Shown: positions 52,964-63,420, counted from the first letter of the stretch. The stretch: 64,000 nt of DNA from Actinomycetota bacterium (GCA_020161815.1 JAIUOP010000001.1:248001-312000); one strand, 5' to 3'. Notes: generated by a model from the letters alone, not told the origin. Translations and numbers: made by a program.

Positions 52964-54823
52964 ATGTGCGGAATCGTCGGCTACGTCGGGAAGACCCTCG
53001 ACGGCAAGGCCCAGAACGTCGTCATGGAGGGCCTGGCCCGCCTCGAGTACCGCGGCTACGACAGCGCGGGCATCGCGCTCGTCACCGAGAGCGGGGTCGA
53101 GACCGAGAAGCGCGCGGGGAAGCTGGAGAACCTCCGCAGCGCCCTCGAGGCACACCCCCTCCACGACTCCCGGACCGGCATCGGTCACACCCGGTGGGCC
53201 ACGCACGGCGGGCCGACCGATGGCAACGCCCACCCGCATCGCGGAGGGAAGGGCGACAAGCTCGCCCTCATCCACAACGGGATCATCGAGAACTTCCACT
53301 CGCTGAAGAAGGAGCTCCTCGCCGAGGGCGTCGAGTTCCGGTCCGAGACCGACACCGAGGTCGCGGCCAAGCTCGTCGGCGCGGAGTTCGACGCAGTGGG
53401 GGACCTCACCACGGCGATGCGCAACGTCGTCAACCGGCTGGAGGGCGCCTTCACCCTCCTCGCCGTCCACGCCGACGTTCCCGGCGTCGTCGTCGGGGCG
53501 CGGCGCAACTCCCCGCTCGTCGTCGGCCTCGGCGAGGGCGAGAACTTCATGGGCAGCGACGTCGCCGCCTTCATCGGCTACACCCGCCACGCCCTCGAGC
53601 TGGGCCAGGACCAGATCGTCACGATCACCCCCGACAGCCACTCGGTCATCAACTTCGACGGCTCGCCCGCCGAGGGCAAGGCCTACGAGGTCACCTGGGA
53701 CGCCTCGGCGGCCGAGAAGGGGGGCTACGACTCGTTCATGGCCAAGGAGATCGCCGAGCAGCCCGACGCCGTCGCCAACACCCTCCTCGGGCGCACCAAG
53801 GACGACGGCGAGCTGGTGCTCGACGAGCTGCGGATCAGCGAGGACCAGCTCCGCAATGTCGACCGGATCACCTTCGTCGCCTGCGGCACCGCGGCCTACA
53901 GCTCGCTCGTCGCCAAGTACGCGATCGAGCACTGGACCCGCATCCCCGTCGAGGTCACGCTGGCCCACGAGTTCCGCTACAGCGACCCGATCGTCGACGA
54001 CCGCACGCTCGTGGTGTCGGTGAGCCAGTCGGGGGAGACGATGGACACCCTCATGGCGGTCAAGCACGCCAAGGAGCTGGGCGCCCTCACCCTGTCGATC
54101 TGCAACACCCAGGGCTCGACGATCCCGCGTGAGTCCGACGCGGTCCTCTACACCCACGCCGGGCCCGAGGTCGCCGTCGCCTCGACGAAAGCCTTCCTCG
54201 CCCAGATCACCGCCGCCTACATCCTCGGTCTCTACCTGGCCCAGCTCCGCGGCGAGAACTACGCCGACAGCGCCAAGGTCCTCATGACCGAGCTGCGCGA
54301 GATGCCGGCGAAGATCCAGGACGTCCTCGACCGCATGGACCGCGTCGTCGAGATGGCCAACTTCATGGCCGACACCCGCTCGGTGCTCTTCCTCGGCCGG
54401 CACGTCGGCTTCCCGATCGCCCTCGAGGGTGCGCTCAAGCTCAAGGAGATCGCCTACATCCACGCCGAGGGCTTCGCCGCCGGCGAGCTCAAGCACGGCC
54501 CGATCGCGCTCATCGAGCCGGGCCAGCCGGTGTTCATCGTCGTGCCCTCCCCGGACAGCCCGCACGAGCTGCACAAGAAGGTCGTCTCCAACATCCAGGA
54601 GATCCGGGCCCGGGGCGCGCGCACTCTCGTCATCGCCCACGACGGCGACGAGGACGTGGTGCCCTTCGCCAACGAGATCATCCGGGTGCCGCAGTGCTCG
54701 CCGATGCTCGCGCCGCTGCTCACCGTGGTGCCGCTGCAGGTGTTCGCGCTGCACCTGGCGATGGCCAAGGGCCTGGACGCAGACCAGCCCCGCAACCTCG
54801 CCAAGTCCGTCACCGTCGAGTGA
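52964..54823 (+). CDS. glmS: Glutamine-fructose-6-phosphate aminotransferase (isomerizing)
   Basis: A 619-residue enzyme making glucosamine-6-phosphate. The N-terminal glutaminase begins MCGIVGYVG with catalytic Cys2 and contains [19 protein letters not shown]. Two SIS domains follow ([39 protein letters not shown] in parts) and the C-terminus ends [15 protein letters not shown] as in all GlmS. The ATG at 52964 fixes Cys2. No glmS ribozyme is present. It starts a nine-gene run, and feeds GlmU at 7 kb through GlmM, which is not in this window. Confidence 0.97.
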   Translation: MCGIVGYVGKTLDGKAQNVVMEGLARLEYRGYDSAGIALVTESGVETEKRAGKLENLRSALEAHPLHDSRTGIGHTRWATHGGPTDGNAHPHRGGKGDKLALIHNGIIENFHSLKKELLAEGVEFRSETDTEVAAKLVGAEFDAVGDLTTAMRNVVNRLEGAFTLLAVHADVPGVVVGARRNSPLVVGLGEGENFMGSDVAAFIGYTRHALELGQDQIVTITPDSHSVINFDGSPAEGKAYEVTWDASAAEKGGYDSFMAKEIAEQPDAVANTLLGRTKDDGELVLDELRISEDQLRNVDRITFVACGTAAYSSLVAKYAIEHWTRIPVEVTLAHEFRYSDPIVDDRTLVVSVSQSGETMDTLMAVKHAKELGALTLSICNTQGSTIPRESDAVLYTHAGPEVAVASTKAFLAQITAAYILGLYLAQLRGENYADSAKVLMTELREMPAKIQDVLDRMDRVVEMANFMADTRSVLFLGRHVGFPIALEGALKLKEIAYIHAEGFAAGELKHGPIALIEPGQPVFIVVPSPDSPHELHKKVVSNIQEIRARGARTLVIAHDGDEDVVPFANEIIRVPQCSPMLAPLLTVVPLQVFALHLAMAKGLDADQPRNLAKSVTVE

Positions 54824-55182
54824 GCATCATCGGGGTCGGGATCGACGTGGTCGACATCGACCGCTTCGGTCAGACCCTCGAGCGCACACCGCGCCTGCGT
54901 GAGCGGCTCTTCACCCCGGCCGAGCGCGACCTGCCCCTGCAGTCGCTCGCAGCCCGGTTCGCCGCCAAGGAGGCCGCGGCCAAGGCGCTGGGGGCGCCCG
55001 GTGGCATGGAGTGGCAGGACGCGACCGTCGACGCCTCGCAGGGCGAGCGACCGGTCATGGTGATCTCGGGAACGGTCGCGGCTGCCGCCGCGCGACTCGG
55101 CGTGACGCGGCTCCACCTCTCGCTCTCCCACGACGCGGGGATCGCCTCGGCCGTCGTTGTCGCCGAAGGAGTCCTGACGTGA
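54820..55182 (+). CDS. acpS: Holo-[acyl-carrier-protein] synthase
   Basis: A 120-residue phosphopantetheinyl transferase of normal AcpS size. Metal-binding Asp in [14 protein letters not shown] and Glu in [12 protein letters not shown] are in place, and [19 protein letters not shown] closes the protein. It transfers 4'-phosphopantetheine from CoA to ACP, activating fatty acid synthesis. The GTG start overlaps the glmS stop (GTGA) and its end overlaps nnrDE. Confidence 0.94.
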   Translation: MSIIGVGIDVVDIDRFGQTLERTPRLRERLFTPAERDLPLQSLAARFAAKEAAAKALGAPGGMEWQDATVDASQGERPVMVISGTVAAAAARLGVTRLHLSLSHDAGIASAVVVAEGVLT

Positions 55183-56678
55183 TCGAGGCCTGGCCCACCG
55201 ATGCGGTGTATGCCGCCGAGTCCTCCCTCATGGAGCGGCTCGGCCCGGGGGAGCTCATGGCTCGCGCCGTCGAAGGCCTGGTCGAGGTCGCCCTGGCCCG
55301 CGTGAAGCAGCTGGGTGCCCGACGCGTCGTCGCCCTGGTCGGCACCGGCAACAACGGGGCCGACGCCCTGTATGCCGCGGCCGGCCTGGCCGCGGCCGGC
55401 GTCAGCTGCGCGGCCGTCCACCGGGCGGGAGCCGTGCACGCCGGGGCACTCGACGCGGCGCTCGCCGCCGGGGTGGTCCTGTGTGCCGACGAGGCCAAGG
55501 GCATCGAGGCGGGGACCCTGACGGAGTCGGCCGCGAGCCTGCTTGCCGAGGCCGACCTGGTCCTCGACGGGATCCTGGGCATCGGTGGCCGCCGGGGGCT
55601 GCCCCGCTGGGGGGCGACCTGGGTCGAGCACGTGCCCGACACGGCATACGTCCTGGCGGTCGACGTGCCCTCGGGGCAGGACCCGAACGGCGGACTCCTC
55701 TGTGCCGAGGGTGTCTTCGCCGACGAGACGGTGACCTTCTCGGTGGCCAAGCCGGTGCACCTCCTGCCGCCCACCGAGGCCGCCTGCGGGCAGCTCACCG
55801 TGGTCGACATCGGCCTGGTCCTCGACACGCCGCCGGCCGTGTGCCGCGTGCTGCGGGACGACGTGCGTCACCTGTGGCCGGTCCCGGGCGCCGAGGACGA
55901 CAAGTACTCACGCGGTGTGGTCGGCATCGTCGCCGGCGGGCAGCAGTACACCGGTGCCGCCGTGCTCGCCGTCACGGCGGCACTCGAGTCCGGCGCCGGG
56001 ATGGTGCGCTATCTCGGCCCGCCGACCCCGACCGCGCTCGTGCGGGCGGCGGCACCCGAGGCCGTCCACGGTCCCGGAGCCGTCCAGGCGTGGGTCATCG
56101 GGCCCGGGCTGGAGCTCGACGACGGCGCCTCCGCCGAGCAGCGAACCATCGCGTCGGCGGCCCTCGCGGAGGGCGTGCCGGTGGTCCTCGATGCCGGGGG
56201 ACTGGACCTGGTCGCGACCGACTGGGCCCCAGCAGGTCCGGTCCTCCTCACGCCGCACGCGGGGGAGTGCGCCCGCCTCCTGGCCCGCCTCGAGGGGGTG
56301 GACGTGACCCGGTCCGAGGTGGAGGGCGACCCCGTGGCCGCCGCCCGACGCCTGGCCGCCGGCGCCGGTGCGACGGTGCTCCTCAAGGGGTCGACGAGCG
56401 TCGTCGCCGACCCATCGGGCACGGTGTTCAGCCAGCACGACGCCCCGGCCTGGCTGGCCACGGCTGGGGCGGGGGACGTCCTGGCCGGGCTGCTCGGTGT
56501 CCTCCTCGCCGGGGGCCTGCCGCCCGCGAGCGCCGGGGCGCTGGGCGCCCTCGTGCACGGCGTGGCCGCCGAGCGCGCCAACCCGGGCGGACCGGTGCGG
56601 GCCCTCACGGTGGCACGTGCCCTGCCCCTCGCGATCGCAGCGCTGCTGCGGCGGGAACCTAGACTGGACCGGCCATGA
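55179..56678 (+). CDS. nnr: Bifunctional NAD(P)H-hydrate epimerase / ADP-dependent dehydratase
   Basis: A 499-residue fusion that repairs hydrated NAD(P)H. The N-terminal NnrE epimerase domain (1-215) contains [18 protein letters not shown] and [15 protein letters not shown]. The C-terminal NnrD dehydratase of the ribokinase fold (225-495) begins [20 protein letters not shown], with [27 protein letters not shown] and [22 protein letters not shown]. Starts GTG within the acpS stop and overlaps alr by four bases. Confidence 0.94.
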   Translation: MIEAWPTDAVYAAESSLMERLGPGELMARAVEGLVEVALARVKQLGARRVVALVGTGNNGADALYAAAGLAAAGVSCAAVHRAGAVHAGALDAALAAGVVLCADEAKGIEAGTLTESAASLLAEADLVLDGILGIGGRRGLPRWGATWVEHVPDTAYVLAVDVPSGQDPNGGLLCAEGVFADETVTFSVAKPVHLLPPTEAACGQLTVVDIGLVLDTPPAVCRVLRDDVRHLWPVPGAEDDKYSRGVVGIVAGGQQYTGAAVLAVTAALESGAGMVRYLGPPTPTALVRAAAPEAVHGPGAVQAWVIGPGLELDDGASAEQRTIASAALAEGVPVVLDAGGLDLVATDWAPAGPVLLTPHAGECARLLARLEGVDVTRSEVEGDPVAAARRLAAGAGATVLLKGSTSVVADPSGTVFSQHDAPAWLATAGAGDVLAGLLGVLLAGGLPPASAGALGALVHGVAAERANPGGPVRALTVARALPLAIAALLRREPRLDRP

Positions 56679-57865
56679 CGAGCCAGACCACCCCCTCCGA
56701 CCACGACGCTGCAGCCGTGCCGGCCGCCCCGCCACGCGGTGCGTCGGCCTGGGTCGAGATCGACCTGGGCGCGATCGCTGACAACACCCGGGAGCTGTGC
56801 CGCCGGGCCGGCTCCGCGGAGGTCATGGCGGTCGTCAAGGCCGACGCCTACGGTCACGGCCTCGTGCCCAGCGCGCAGGCGGCGCTTCGCGGCGGAGCCA
56901 CGTGGCTCGGTGTGGCCCAGCTCGCCGAGGCCCGCCACCTGCGGGCCGCCGGCGTCGAGGCGCGCCTGCTCACCTGGCTCTACCCTCCGGGGGCCGACCT
57001 CGCCGGTGCGCTCGAGGACGACATCGACCTGTCCGTCATGGCGCCCTGGTCGCTGACTGAGGTCGTCGCCGCCGCCAGGGCCACCGGTCGCACCGCCCGC
57101 GTCCACCTCAAGGTCGACACCGGCCTCGGTCGAGGGGGCGCCCTCGGGGCCGGGTGGACCGAGCTGCTGCCGCTGGCCGCGACCGCGCAGGCCGAGGGGG
57201 CCATCGAGGTCGTCGGCATCTGGTCGCACTTCGCGTATGCCGATGCGCCCGACCACCCCACCGTGCGGCACCAGCAGGAGGTGTTCGAGGCGGCGATCGC
57301 GGAGGCGCAGCGGCACGGCATACGACCGGCGTTGCGGCACCTGGCCAACTCCGCGGCGACGCTGACCAACCCGAGCGCGCACTACGACCTGGTCCGCCCC
57401 GGCCTGGCCGTCTACGGCCTGTCTCCCGTGCCCGACCTGGGGTCGCCGACCGACTTCGGCCTGCGGGAGGCGATGCGCGTCGTGGCCCGCCTGCTCGCGG
57501 TGAAGGCCAGTCCTGCGGGGCAGGGCGTGAGCTATGCGCACGCCTACACCACGACCGCGGACACCCTCCTCGGGCTGGTCCCGATGGGGTATGCCGACGG
57601 GGTGCCTCGCGCGGCCGGCGGCCGCGCGCAGGTGCTCGCGGGGGAGCGTCGGCTCACCATCGCCGGGCGGGTCTGCATGGACCAGTTCGTGCTCGACCTG
57701 GGCCCCGACTTCACCGGTGCCGCCGGTGACGAGGTGGTCCTGCTCGGGCGCGGGTCCGCGGGCGAACCGACGGCGCAGGACTGGGCCGAGGCGGCCGGGA
57801 CCATCAACTACGAGATCGTCACGCGGATGGGTCCCCGACTGCCGCGCGTCCACATCGGCCACTGA
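56675..57865 (+). CDS. alr: Alanine racemase
   Basis: A 396-residue PLP racemase giving D-alanine for peptidoglycan. PLP Lys55 is in AVVKADAYGHG, the second catalytic Tyr region is QGVSYAHAYTT, with GYADGVPR and the metal-free GRVCMDQF motif further on. About 25 disordered residues precede the usual start; ATG 56675 overlaps nnr. It is followed by the hydrolase, tsaE, tsaB, rimI and tsaD as in many actinobacteria. Confidence 0.96.
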   Translation: MTSQTTPSDHDAAAVPAAPPRGASAWVEIDLGAIADNTRELCRRAGSAEVMAVVKADAYGHGLVPSAQAALRGGATWLGVAQLAEARHLRAAGVEARLLTWLYPPGADLAGALEDDIDLSVMAPWSLTEVVAAARATGRTARVHLKVDTGLGRGGALGAGWTELLPLAATAQAEGAIEVVGIWSHFAYADAPDHPTVRHQQEVFEAAIAEAQRHGIRPALRHLANSAATLTNPSAHYDLVRPGLAVYGLSPVPDLGSPTDFGLREAMRVVARLLAVKASPAGQGVSYAHAYTTTADTLLGLVPMGYADGVPRAAGGRAQVLAGERRLTIAGRVCMDQFVLDLGPDFTGAAGDEVVLLGRGSAGEPTAQDWAEAAGTINYEIVTRMGPRLPRVHIGH

Positions 57866-59028
57866 TGGCGTCCCGGACCGGACGCGTGATCGGCCTGGCG
57901 GCGGCCACCGCCGCGGCTGCCGGCGCGGCTGCGGGTGCCGCCGCCGTCGAGCGCAGCGCTCGTGAACGTCGATCGCTGCCGAGCCTGGATCCCCGCCGTG
58001 GTTACGTCCAGCGTCCCGACGCGGTGCTCACCGTGGTGGCCAGCGACGGGGTGCACCTGCACGTCGAGATCGACGAGCCGGACGCCGGGGGACCGGTCCG
58101 TCCCACGGTCGTGCTCGCCCACGGGTTCACCCTGAGCTGCGACTCCTGGGTCTTCCAGCGCCGCGCCCTCGTGGCGGCGGGGCACCGGGTCGTCAGCTGG
58201 GACCAGCGCGGACACGGTCGCTCCGACGCCGGCGACGACGCCCACGCCTCGATCGAGCAGCTCGCCCACGACCTGCACGCGGTCATCGAGACGGTCTGCC
58301 CCGAGGGTGACCTCGTGCTCATCGGCCACTCGATGGGTGGCATGACCCTCATGGCCCTGGCCCACCACCACCCCACGGTCATCCTCGACCGGGTGCTCGC
58401 CACCTCCTTCGTCGCGACGAGCGCGGGAGGTGCCGGGCTGACCGACCTCGACTTCGGCCCGTTCGTGGGCCAGGTCCTCGGTCGCTTCGGGCCGGCGATC
58501 CTCGGCCGGCTCAACCGCTACGCGGAGCCCCTCCATCGGCTGCGGCGGTTCGGGCGCAATGTCGAGGACGCCCTCGTGGAGCGCTATTCCTTCGACTCAC
58601 CGGTCAGCCAGCAGCTGGTGCGGTTCTGCGCCGACATGATCTTCGCGACCTCGTTCTCGACGATGGCCCAGTTCCTCGTCGCGATCCAGAAGCACGACGA
58701 GACCGGGTCGCTGTCGGTCTTCTCGGGCATCGAGACCCTGGTCATCAACGGTCGCGGCGACCTCCTCACCCCGCCCGAGCACAGCGATGCCCTCGTCGAG
58801 CACCTCCCCGGGGCCGAGCACGTCGTGGTCGAGGAGGCCGGTCACCTCATCCAGCTCGAGCACCCCGACCTGGTCAACCAGCAGCTGCTCATGCTCATCG
58901 ACCGCGCCCTTGCGGCGCGCGCCGGGGCCGTGGGGGTGGCGCGCAAGCCACGGGTTCGGCGGGTGATCACCGACATCGCCCGTCGGCGCCAGGTGGCACG
59001 GGCGAAGTCCGGAGCGGGCGTCCGATGA
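57865..59028 (+). CDS. Alpha/beta hydrolase
   Basis: A 387-residue protein with an N-terminal Ala-rich hydrophobic stretch (IGLAAATAAAAGAAAGAAA, residues 8-26) that may anchor it, then an alpha/beta hydrolase fold: VVLAHGFTLSCDSWVF with the oxyanion region, nucleophile Ser in VLIGHSMGGMTLMAL (about residue 155), acidic residue after LVINGRGDLLTPPEH and His in VVEEAGHLIQLEHP. The substrate is unknown. It sits between alr and tsaE (TGATG and ATGA overlaps), a conserved place for this hydrolase in actinobacteria. Confidence 0.9.
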   Translation: MASRTGRVIGLAAATAAAAGAAAGAAAVERSARERRSLPSLDPRRGYVQRPDAVLTVVASDGVHLHVEIDEPDAGGPVRPTVVLAHGFTLSCDSWVFQRRALVAAGHRVVSWDQRGHGRSDAGDDAHASIEQLAHDLHAVIETVCPEGDLVLIGHSMGGMTLMALAHHHPTVILDRVLATSFVATSAGGAGLTDLDFGPFVGQVLGRFGPAILGRLNRYAEPLHRLRRFGRNVEDALVERYSFDSPVSQQLVRFCADMIFATSFSTMAQFLVAIQKHDETGSLSVFSGIETLVINGRGDLLTPPEHSDALVEHLPGAEHVVVEEAGHLIQLEHPDLVNQQLLMLIDRALAARAGAVGVARKPRVRRVITDIARRRQVARAKSGAGVR

Positions 59029-59477
59029 CGGGCGCCACCCTGCCCACCGTCGAGGCGACCCAGGCCTTCGGGCGCGCCCTGGCCGGCCGGTTGCGGCCCG
59101 GCGACGTCGTCATCCTCACCGGTGACCTCGGGGCAGGGAAGACGACCTTCACCCAGGGCCTGGGAGAGGGGCTGGGGGTCCGCGGCCCGATCACCTCGCC
59201 CACCTTCGTCATCGCGCGGGTGCACCCGAGCCTGGTCGGCGGGCCGGCCCTGGTGCACGTGGACGCCTACCGCCTCGGGGGGCTCGACGAGCTCGAGGAC
59301 CTCGATCTCGAGGCCTCGCTCGAGGACGCCGTCACGGTCGTGGAGTGGGGGCACGGCATGGCGGAGACGCTGAGCCAGGACAGCCTGGAGGTCGTCCTCC
59401 TCGCGGACCCCGACACCGAGGTCCGGACGGCCCGGGTGCAGGGTCGCGGGGCCCGCTGGGAGGGTGAGTCCTGGTGA
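59025..59477 (+). CDS. tsaE: tRNA t6A biosynthesis ATPase TsaE
   Basis: A 150-residue P-loop protein. Walker A LTGDLGAGKTTFTQGL lies at residues 31-46; ITSPTFVIARVHPS and LVHVDAYRL are family motifs and VVEWGHGMAE provides the conserved Trp region. It drives turnover of the TsaB-TsaD complex that puts threonylcarbamoyl on A37 of tRNA. Overlaps both neighbours by four bases. Confidence 0.95.
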   Translation: MTGATLPTVEATQAFGRALAGRLRPGDVVILTGDLGAGKTTFTQGLGEGLGVRGPITSPTFVIARVHPSLVGGPALVHVDAYRLGGLDELEDLDLEASLEDAVTVVEWGHGMAETLSQDSLEVVLLADPDTEVRTARVQGRGARWEGESW

Positions 59478-60127
59478 TCCTCGGCATCGACACCGCCACC
59501 TCGGCCATCGCCGTCGCCCTCGGCGACGACGGTCGGGTCCTCGACCGCGCGGCGCGCATCGACGCCCGTGGCCACTCCGAGCACCTGGCGCCGCTGATCG
59601 CAGACCTGTTGCAGCGCAACGGGATCGCGCCTGCCGACGTGACGGCGATCGCCGTGGGCACCGGCCCGGGACCGTTCACCGGCCTGCGGGTCGGCATGGT
59701 CACCGCCCTCACGATGGGCCACGCCCTCTGCATACCCGTCCACGGCGTCTGCTCGCTGGATGTCCTGGCGGCGCAGGCGGCGCGGTCCGAGGGCGAGCTG
59801 CTCGTCGCCACCGACGCGCGCCGCAAGGAGGTCTACTGGGCGCGGTATGCCGTGTCGTCCGGTCGGCTGCGTCGCCTCACCGAGCCGGCCGTGGACGCTC
59901 CCGCCGACCTGCCTGCGGAGGTGCGGGGCCTGCCGACCGTGGGCCGCGGGCCGGTTCTCTACCCCGACCTGCTGCCCCTTGGCACTCCCGGGGTGCTCGA
60001 CGTCGATGCGGGTGTCCTGGTCACCGTGGCCGCGCAACGCATCGCCGATGGTGTCGAGATGCCCGTCGAGCCGCTCTACCTCCGCCGCCCGGATGCCCTG
60101 ACGACCGCCGAGCGGGCCGCCCGATGA
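59474..60127 (+). CDS. tsaB: t6A biosynthesis protein TsaB
   Basis: A 217-residue ASKHA-fold partner of TsaD. ILGIDTATSAIAVALGDDG opens the fold, and HSEHLAPLIADLLQRNG and VGTGPGPFTGLRVGM are its most conserved parts. It has no kinase-like activity itself but forms the scaffold dimer with TsaD. GTG start at 59474 overlaps tsaE and its stop overlaps rimI. Confidence 0.95.
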   Translation: MILGIDTATSAIAVALGDDGRVLDRAARIDARGHSEHLAPLIADLLQRNGIAPADVTAIAVGTGPGPFTGLRVGMVTALTMGHALCIPVHGVCSLDVLAAQAARSEGELLVATDARRKEVYWARYAVSSGRLRRLTEPAVDAPADLPAEVRGLPTVGRGPVLYPDLLPLGTPGVLDVDAGVLVTVAAQRIADGVEMPVEPLYLRRPDALTTAERAAR

Positions 60128-60585
60128 CCGTGCGCGAGATGCACTCGCGGGACCTGCCCGCGCTCGAGACCCTCGATGCCGAGCTCTTCGGGGCGGACGC
60201 CTGGCCGGTGGCGACGTGGTGGGCCGAGCTCGCGGAGCGACCGCGGCGGGAGTACGTCGTCGTCGAGGACGAGGGCGGCATCCTCGCCTACGGCGGCCTC
60301 GACCACGGCGGTGAGACCGCCGACGTCATGACCATCGCCGTGGCGCCGACCGCCCGGGGTCGAGGCCTGGGCCGCACCGTCCTCGCCGAGCTGGAGCGCC
60401 GGGCGTCTGCGGGCGGAGCCTCCGGGGCGCTGCTGGAGGTGCGCGCGGACAACGCCGCCGCCCTCGCGCTCTACGAGAAGTCCGGGTGGCGACAGGTGCA
60501 TGTGCGCCGCCGCTACTACCAGCCGGGCGATGTCGACGCCCTGATCATGGCCAAGACCCTTGCGGCAGAGGAGCATTCGTCATGA
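60124..60585 (+). CDS. rimI: Ribosomal protein S18 alanine N-acetyltransferase RimI (GNAT)
   Basis: A 153-residue GNAT enzyme. The acetyl-CoA binding loop is RGRGLG at residues 78-83, preceded by MTIAVAPTA, and the C-terminal part reads [19 protein letters not shown] with [17 protein letters not shown], characteristic of RimI. It acetylates the N-terminus of S18 or related proteins. ATGA overlaps on both sides tie it to tsaB and tsaD. Confidence 0.93.
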   Translation: MTVREMHSRDLPALETLDAELFGADAWPVATWWAELAERPRREYVVVEDEGGILAYGGLDHGGETADVMTIAVAPTARGRGLGRTVLAELERRASAGGASGALLEVRADNAAALALYEKSGWRQVHVRRRYYQPGDVDALIMAKTLAAEEHSS

Positions 60586-61628
60586 CCAGTCACGAGCCCC
60601 TCGTCCTGGGCATCGAGACCTCGTGTGACGAGACCGGGGTGGGCATCGTCCGGGGGACCACGCTGCTCGTCGACACGATCGCGAGCAGCGTGGAGGAGCA
60701 CGCCCGCTTCGGCGGCGTCGTGCCCGAGGTCGCCAGTCGCGCACACCTCGAGGCCATGGTGCCGACCCTCCAGCGCGCCTGCAGCGACGCGGGGGTGGCA
60801 CTCTCCGACCTCGACGGCATCGCCGTCACGTCCGGGCCGGGGCTCGCCGGTGCGCTCATGGTCGGGGTCGCCTCGGCCAAGGCGCTGGCGCTCTCGCTCG
60901 GGCTGCCGCTCTACGGCGTCAACCACCTCGCCTCCCACGTCGCCGTGGACATCGTCGAGCACGGCCCGCTGCCCGAGCCGACGATGGCCCTGCTCGTCTC
61001 CGGCGGCCACTCCTCGCTGCTGCTCGTCCCGGACGTGACCTCCGACGTCCGGCCGTTGGGCTCCACCCTCGACGATGCCGCGGGGGAGGCCTTCGACAAG
61101 GTCGCCCGCGTCCTCGGCCTGCCCTTCCCCGGCGGACCGCACATCGACCGGGCCGCCCGCGACGGCCAGATCACCATCGACTTCCCGCGCGGCCTGACGT
61201 CCGGCCGCGACCTGGAGCGGCACCGCTTCGACTTCTCGTTCTCCGGCCTGAAGACCGCCGTCACGCGGTGGGTGCGGGCCGAGCAGGAGGCCGGGCGCGG
61301 CATACCGGTCAACGACGTGGCGGCGAGCTTCCAGGAGGCGGTGACCGACGTCCTCACGCGCAAGGCGATCGACGCCTGCCGACAGCACGGCGCCGACCAC
61401 CTCCAGATCGGTGGCGGCGTCGCCGCCAACTCGCGACTGCGGGCGATGGCGCAGGAGCGGTGCGATGCCGCTGGCATCGAGCTGCGCGTCCCGCGGCCGA
61501 AGCTGTGCACCGACAACGGCGCGATGGTCGCCGCCCTCGGGGCGCAGATGATGCTCAAGGGCCGTGAGGCATCCCGCCTCGACCTGCCCGCGGACTCCAC
61601 GATGCCGGTCACCGTGGTGCAGGCCTGA
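60582..61628 (+). CDS. tsaD: tRNA N6-adenosine threonylcarbamoyltransferase TsaD
   Basis: A 348-residue catalytic subunit for t6[17 protein letters not shown] is the nucleotide-binding start; metal-binding His residues are in [26 protein letters not shown] and the late [13 protein letters not shown] and CTDNGAMVA blocks are intact. With TsaB and TsaE it transfers threonylcarbamoyl from the TsaC product to tRNA; tsaC is not in this window. In many actinobacteria groES-groEL follow; here they do not. Confidence 0.97.
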   Translation: MTSHEPLVLGIETSCDETGVGIVRGTTLLVDTIASSVEEHARFGGVVPEVASRAHLEAMVPTLQRACSDAGVALSDLDGIAVTSGPGLAGALMVGVASAKALALSLGLPLYGVNHLASHVAVDIVEHGPLPEPTMALLVSGGHSSLLLVPDVTSDVRPLGSTLDDAAGEAFDKVARVLGLPFPGGPHIDRAARDGQITIDFPRGLTSGRDLERHRFDFSFSGLKTAVTRWVRAEQEAGRGIPVNDVAASFQEAVTDVLTRKAIDACRQHGADHLQIGGGVAANSRLRAMAQERCDAAGIELRVPRPKLCTDNGAMVAALGAQMMLKGREASRLDLPADSTMPVTVVQA

Positions 61629-61663
61629 CCTGACCGTATGCCGTGGCCGGCGTTGTCGGTGGG

Positions 61664-61681
61664 GTCGCCTAGAGTGGCGAC
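61664..61681. promoter_or_regulatory. Inverted repeat containing a -10-like hexamer
   Basis: GTCGCC-TAGAGT-GGCGAC: perfect six-base arms around TAGAGT, 35 bases after the tsaD stop. It may be an operator-promoter or a short terminator. Confidence 0.4.
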
Positions 61682-61740
61682 TGAGCTTCGTCAGGCCCTT
61701 GGAATGTGGCGAGATATGTTGCGCCACAGCGGATTTCGGG

Positions 61741-61769
61741 TTGTATACGAACATTTGTTCGAGTATCAT
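61741..61769 (+). promoter_or_regulatory. SOS-type promoter with LexA box, leaderless
   Basis: TTGTAT (61741-61746) and TATCAT (61764-61769) are 17 bases apart. The spacer holds CGAAC-ATTT-GTTCG (61748-61761), a perfect actinobacterial LexA box. The ATG at 61775 is five bases beyond the -10, so the mRNA is probably leaderless and repressed by LexA. Confidence 0.85.
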
Positions 61770-61774
61770 TGAGC

Positions 61775-63340
61775 ATGGCCTCATCCACTCCCGCCCGCAT
61801 GGCGCGACCCAACCCGGTTTCCACGCCGGTGCGGGTGGCTCGTGCGCGAGAGGCCTTGGCCGCCATCGACGTCTCGAGCCTCACCGACCGGCAGCGGCTC
61901 GATCTCGTGGGAGAGCTCGAGCGCCTCAAGGGGGCTGCGTCCGGCCTCCAGGCGCGTGCCGTCGAGGCAGTGCGAGTGCATGCCACGACTGCGGCTCAGG
62001 ATGGGACTGTGCCGCAGGAAAGGGCCGACGGCGGGCGCGCGGCCTCGCGGGAGGAGCTCACCCGCTCGCTCGGGTCGCAGGTGGCGCTGGCGCGGCGGGA
62101 GTCCCCGACGGCGGGTGACCGGTTCGTGGGGATGTCGAGGGCCCTGGCCCAGGAGCTCCCCGCGATGCGCGGCCTGCTCGAAGCTGGTGTGGTCTCCGAG
62201 CGGCATGTGTTCGAGGTGGTGGCCCAGACGTCCACGCTCACCGTGGAGGACCGCGCCGAGGCCGATTCCCGGCTGGCGGAGGTGGCTGCTCGTTTGTCCC
62301 CGCGTGCCCTCGGTCGGGCCGCGCGGCGGGTCGCAGCCGAGCTGGACGCGGCCAGCGTGGTGGCGCGCATGGAGCGTGCCGTGTCGTCGCGGCGGGTGAG
62401 CGTCCGGCCGGCGCCGGACGGGATGGCGTACCTCACGGTCCTGGGTCCGATGCCGGAGGTCGTCGGTGCTCACGCTGCGCTGCTGGCCCACAGCAGGGCA
62501 GTGACGTCCGGTCAGGTGCCCGACGTCGACCCTCGTGGCCGATCGGCCGGGCAGGTGGGTGCCGACACCGCCCTCGAGCGGTTGTCCGGGCGGGCTCCCG
62601 GCCAATCCCAACCGGTCGAGGTCCACCTCGTCATGACGGACCGGGCGTTGTTCGGCACGGGTGATCCTGCGCGCTCTGTCCACGAGCCCGCTCGCGTGCC
62701 CGGGCATGGTGCCCTCCCGGCCCCGGTGGCCCGAGCCTGGCTGCGCGGTGCGCAGCCCTCGTCCAAGGAGCACCCCACAGACGACGCGGCCAACGATGGC
62801 GCGGAGCCCGTTGCCGTCAGCGCAGGCCCTCCGACCAGTGGCAGCGCCGAACGTGCGACAGGCGCCAGCGCCGAACCGGCCGCTGCGTGGCTGCGCCGGC
62901 TCTACACGAGTCCCGACGGGCGCGACCTCGTGGCGATGGACTCGCGGCGGCGGACCTTCCGCGGGCTCCTCCGTCGCCTGCTCGTCCTGCGCGACGACGT
63001 GTGCCTGACGCCGTGGTGCGATGCGCCGATCGTCCACGCCGACCACGCCGATCCCGCGCGCGCGGTCGGAGCAACGGACTTCACCAACGGATCGGGCCTG
63101 TGCGCGCGCTGCAACCTCACCAAGGAAGCTCCCGGCTGGCGGCATACCGTCGTCGGTCACTCACCCAGGCAGCTCATCGTGTCGACGCCCACCGGGCAGA
63201 CCCATGATGCGCTGGCACCGCCGGTCCTGGGCTGGGGTTGGCGGCCGACACCCGAATCCTCCGAGAGGCATCCCGTGACCTCAGTTGACTTCTGCCGCAC
63301 CATGGAGCCGATCCTCATCGTCGTCGAACACGCTGCATGA
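61775..63340 (+). CDS. DUF222 / HNH endonuclease family protein (13E12-like)
   Basis: A 521-residue protein. The DUF222 region (about 30-310) is helical with ARAREALAAIDVSSLTDRQ and TDRALFGTGDPARS. After a Glu/Ala/Ser-rich linker comes an HNH nuclease domain: VCLTPWCDAPIVHADHADPARAVG with the catalytic His, then GSGLCARCNLTKEAPGW, with Cys pairs for zinc. Members of this family in mycobacteria (13E12 repeats) are under LexA control, matching the box here. Its cellular role is unknown; an SOS-linked DNA processing or domestic mobile function is possible. ATG 61775 is set by the promoter. Confidence 0.9.
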   Translation: MASSTPARMARPNPVSTPVRVARAREALAAIDVSSLTDRQRLDLVGELERLKGAASGLQARAVEAVRVHATTAAQDGTVPQERADGGRAASREELTRSLGSQVALARRESPTAGDRFVGMSRALAQELPAMRGLLEAGVVSERHVFEVVAQTSTLTVEDRAEADSRLAEVAARLSPRALGRAARRVAAELDAASVVARMERAVSSRRVSVRPAPDGMAYLTVLGPMPEVVGAHAALLAHSRAVTSGQVPDVDPRGRSAGQVGADTALERLSGRAPGQSQPVEVHLVMTDRALFGTGDPARSVHEPARVPGHGALPAPVARAWLRGAQPSSKEHPTDDAANDGAEPVAVSAGPPTSGSAERATGASAEPAAAWLRRLYTSPDGRDLVAMDSRRRTFRGLLRRLLVLRDDVCLTPWCDAPIVHADHADPARAVGATDFTNGSGLCARCNLTKEAPGWRHTVVGHSPRQLIVSTPTGQTHDALAPPVLGWGWRPTPESSERHPVTSVDFCRTMEPILIVVEHAA

Positions 63341-63420
63341 GTGTGAGCGGAGCCCGCCCGTGACGGCGTGCGCGCCCCCGAGGAGCCGATCACTGCCCGC
63401 CACTCAGCTGCGTCGGCCGA

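Noticed and set aside
52853..54754. A 633-codon open frame antisense to glmS
   Set aside because: Shadow frame of glmS with strongly biased Val/Gly/Asp/Leu content and no motif.
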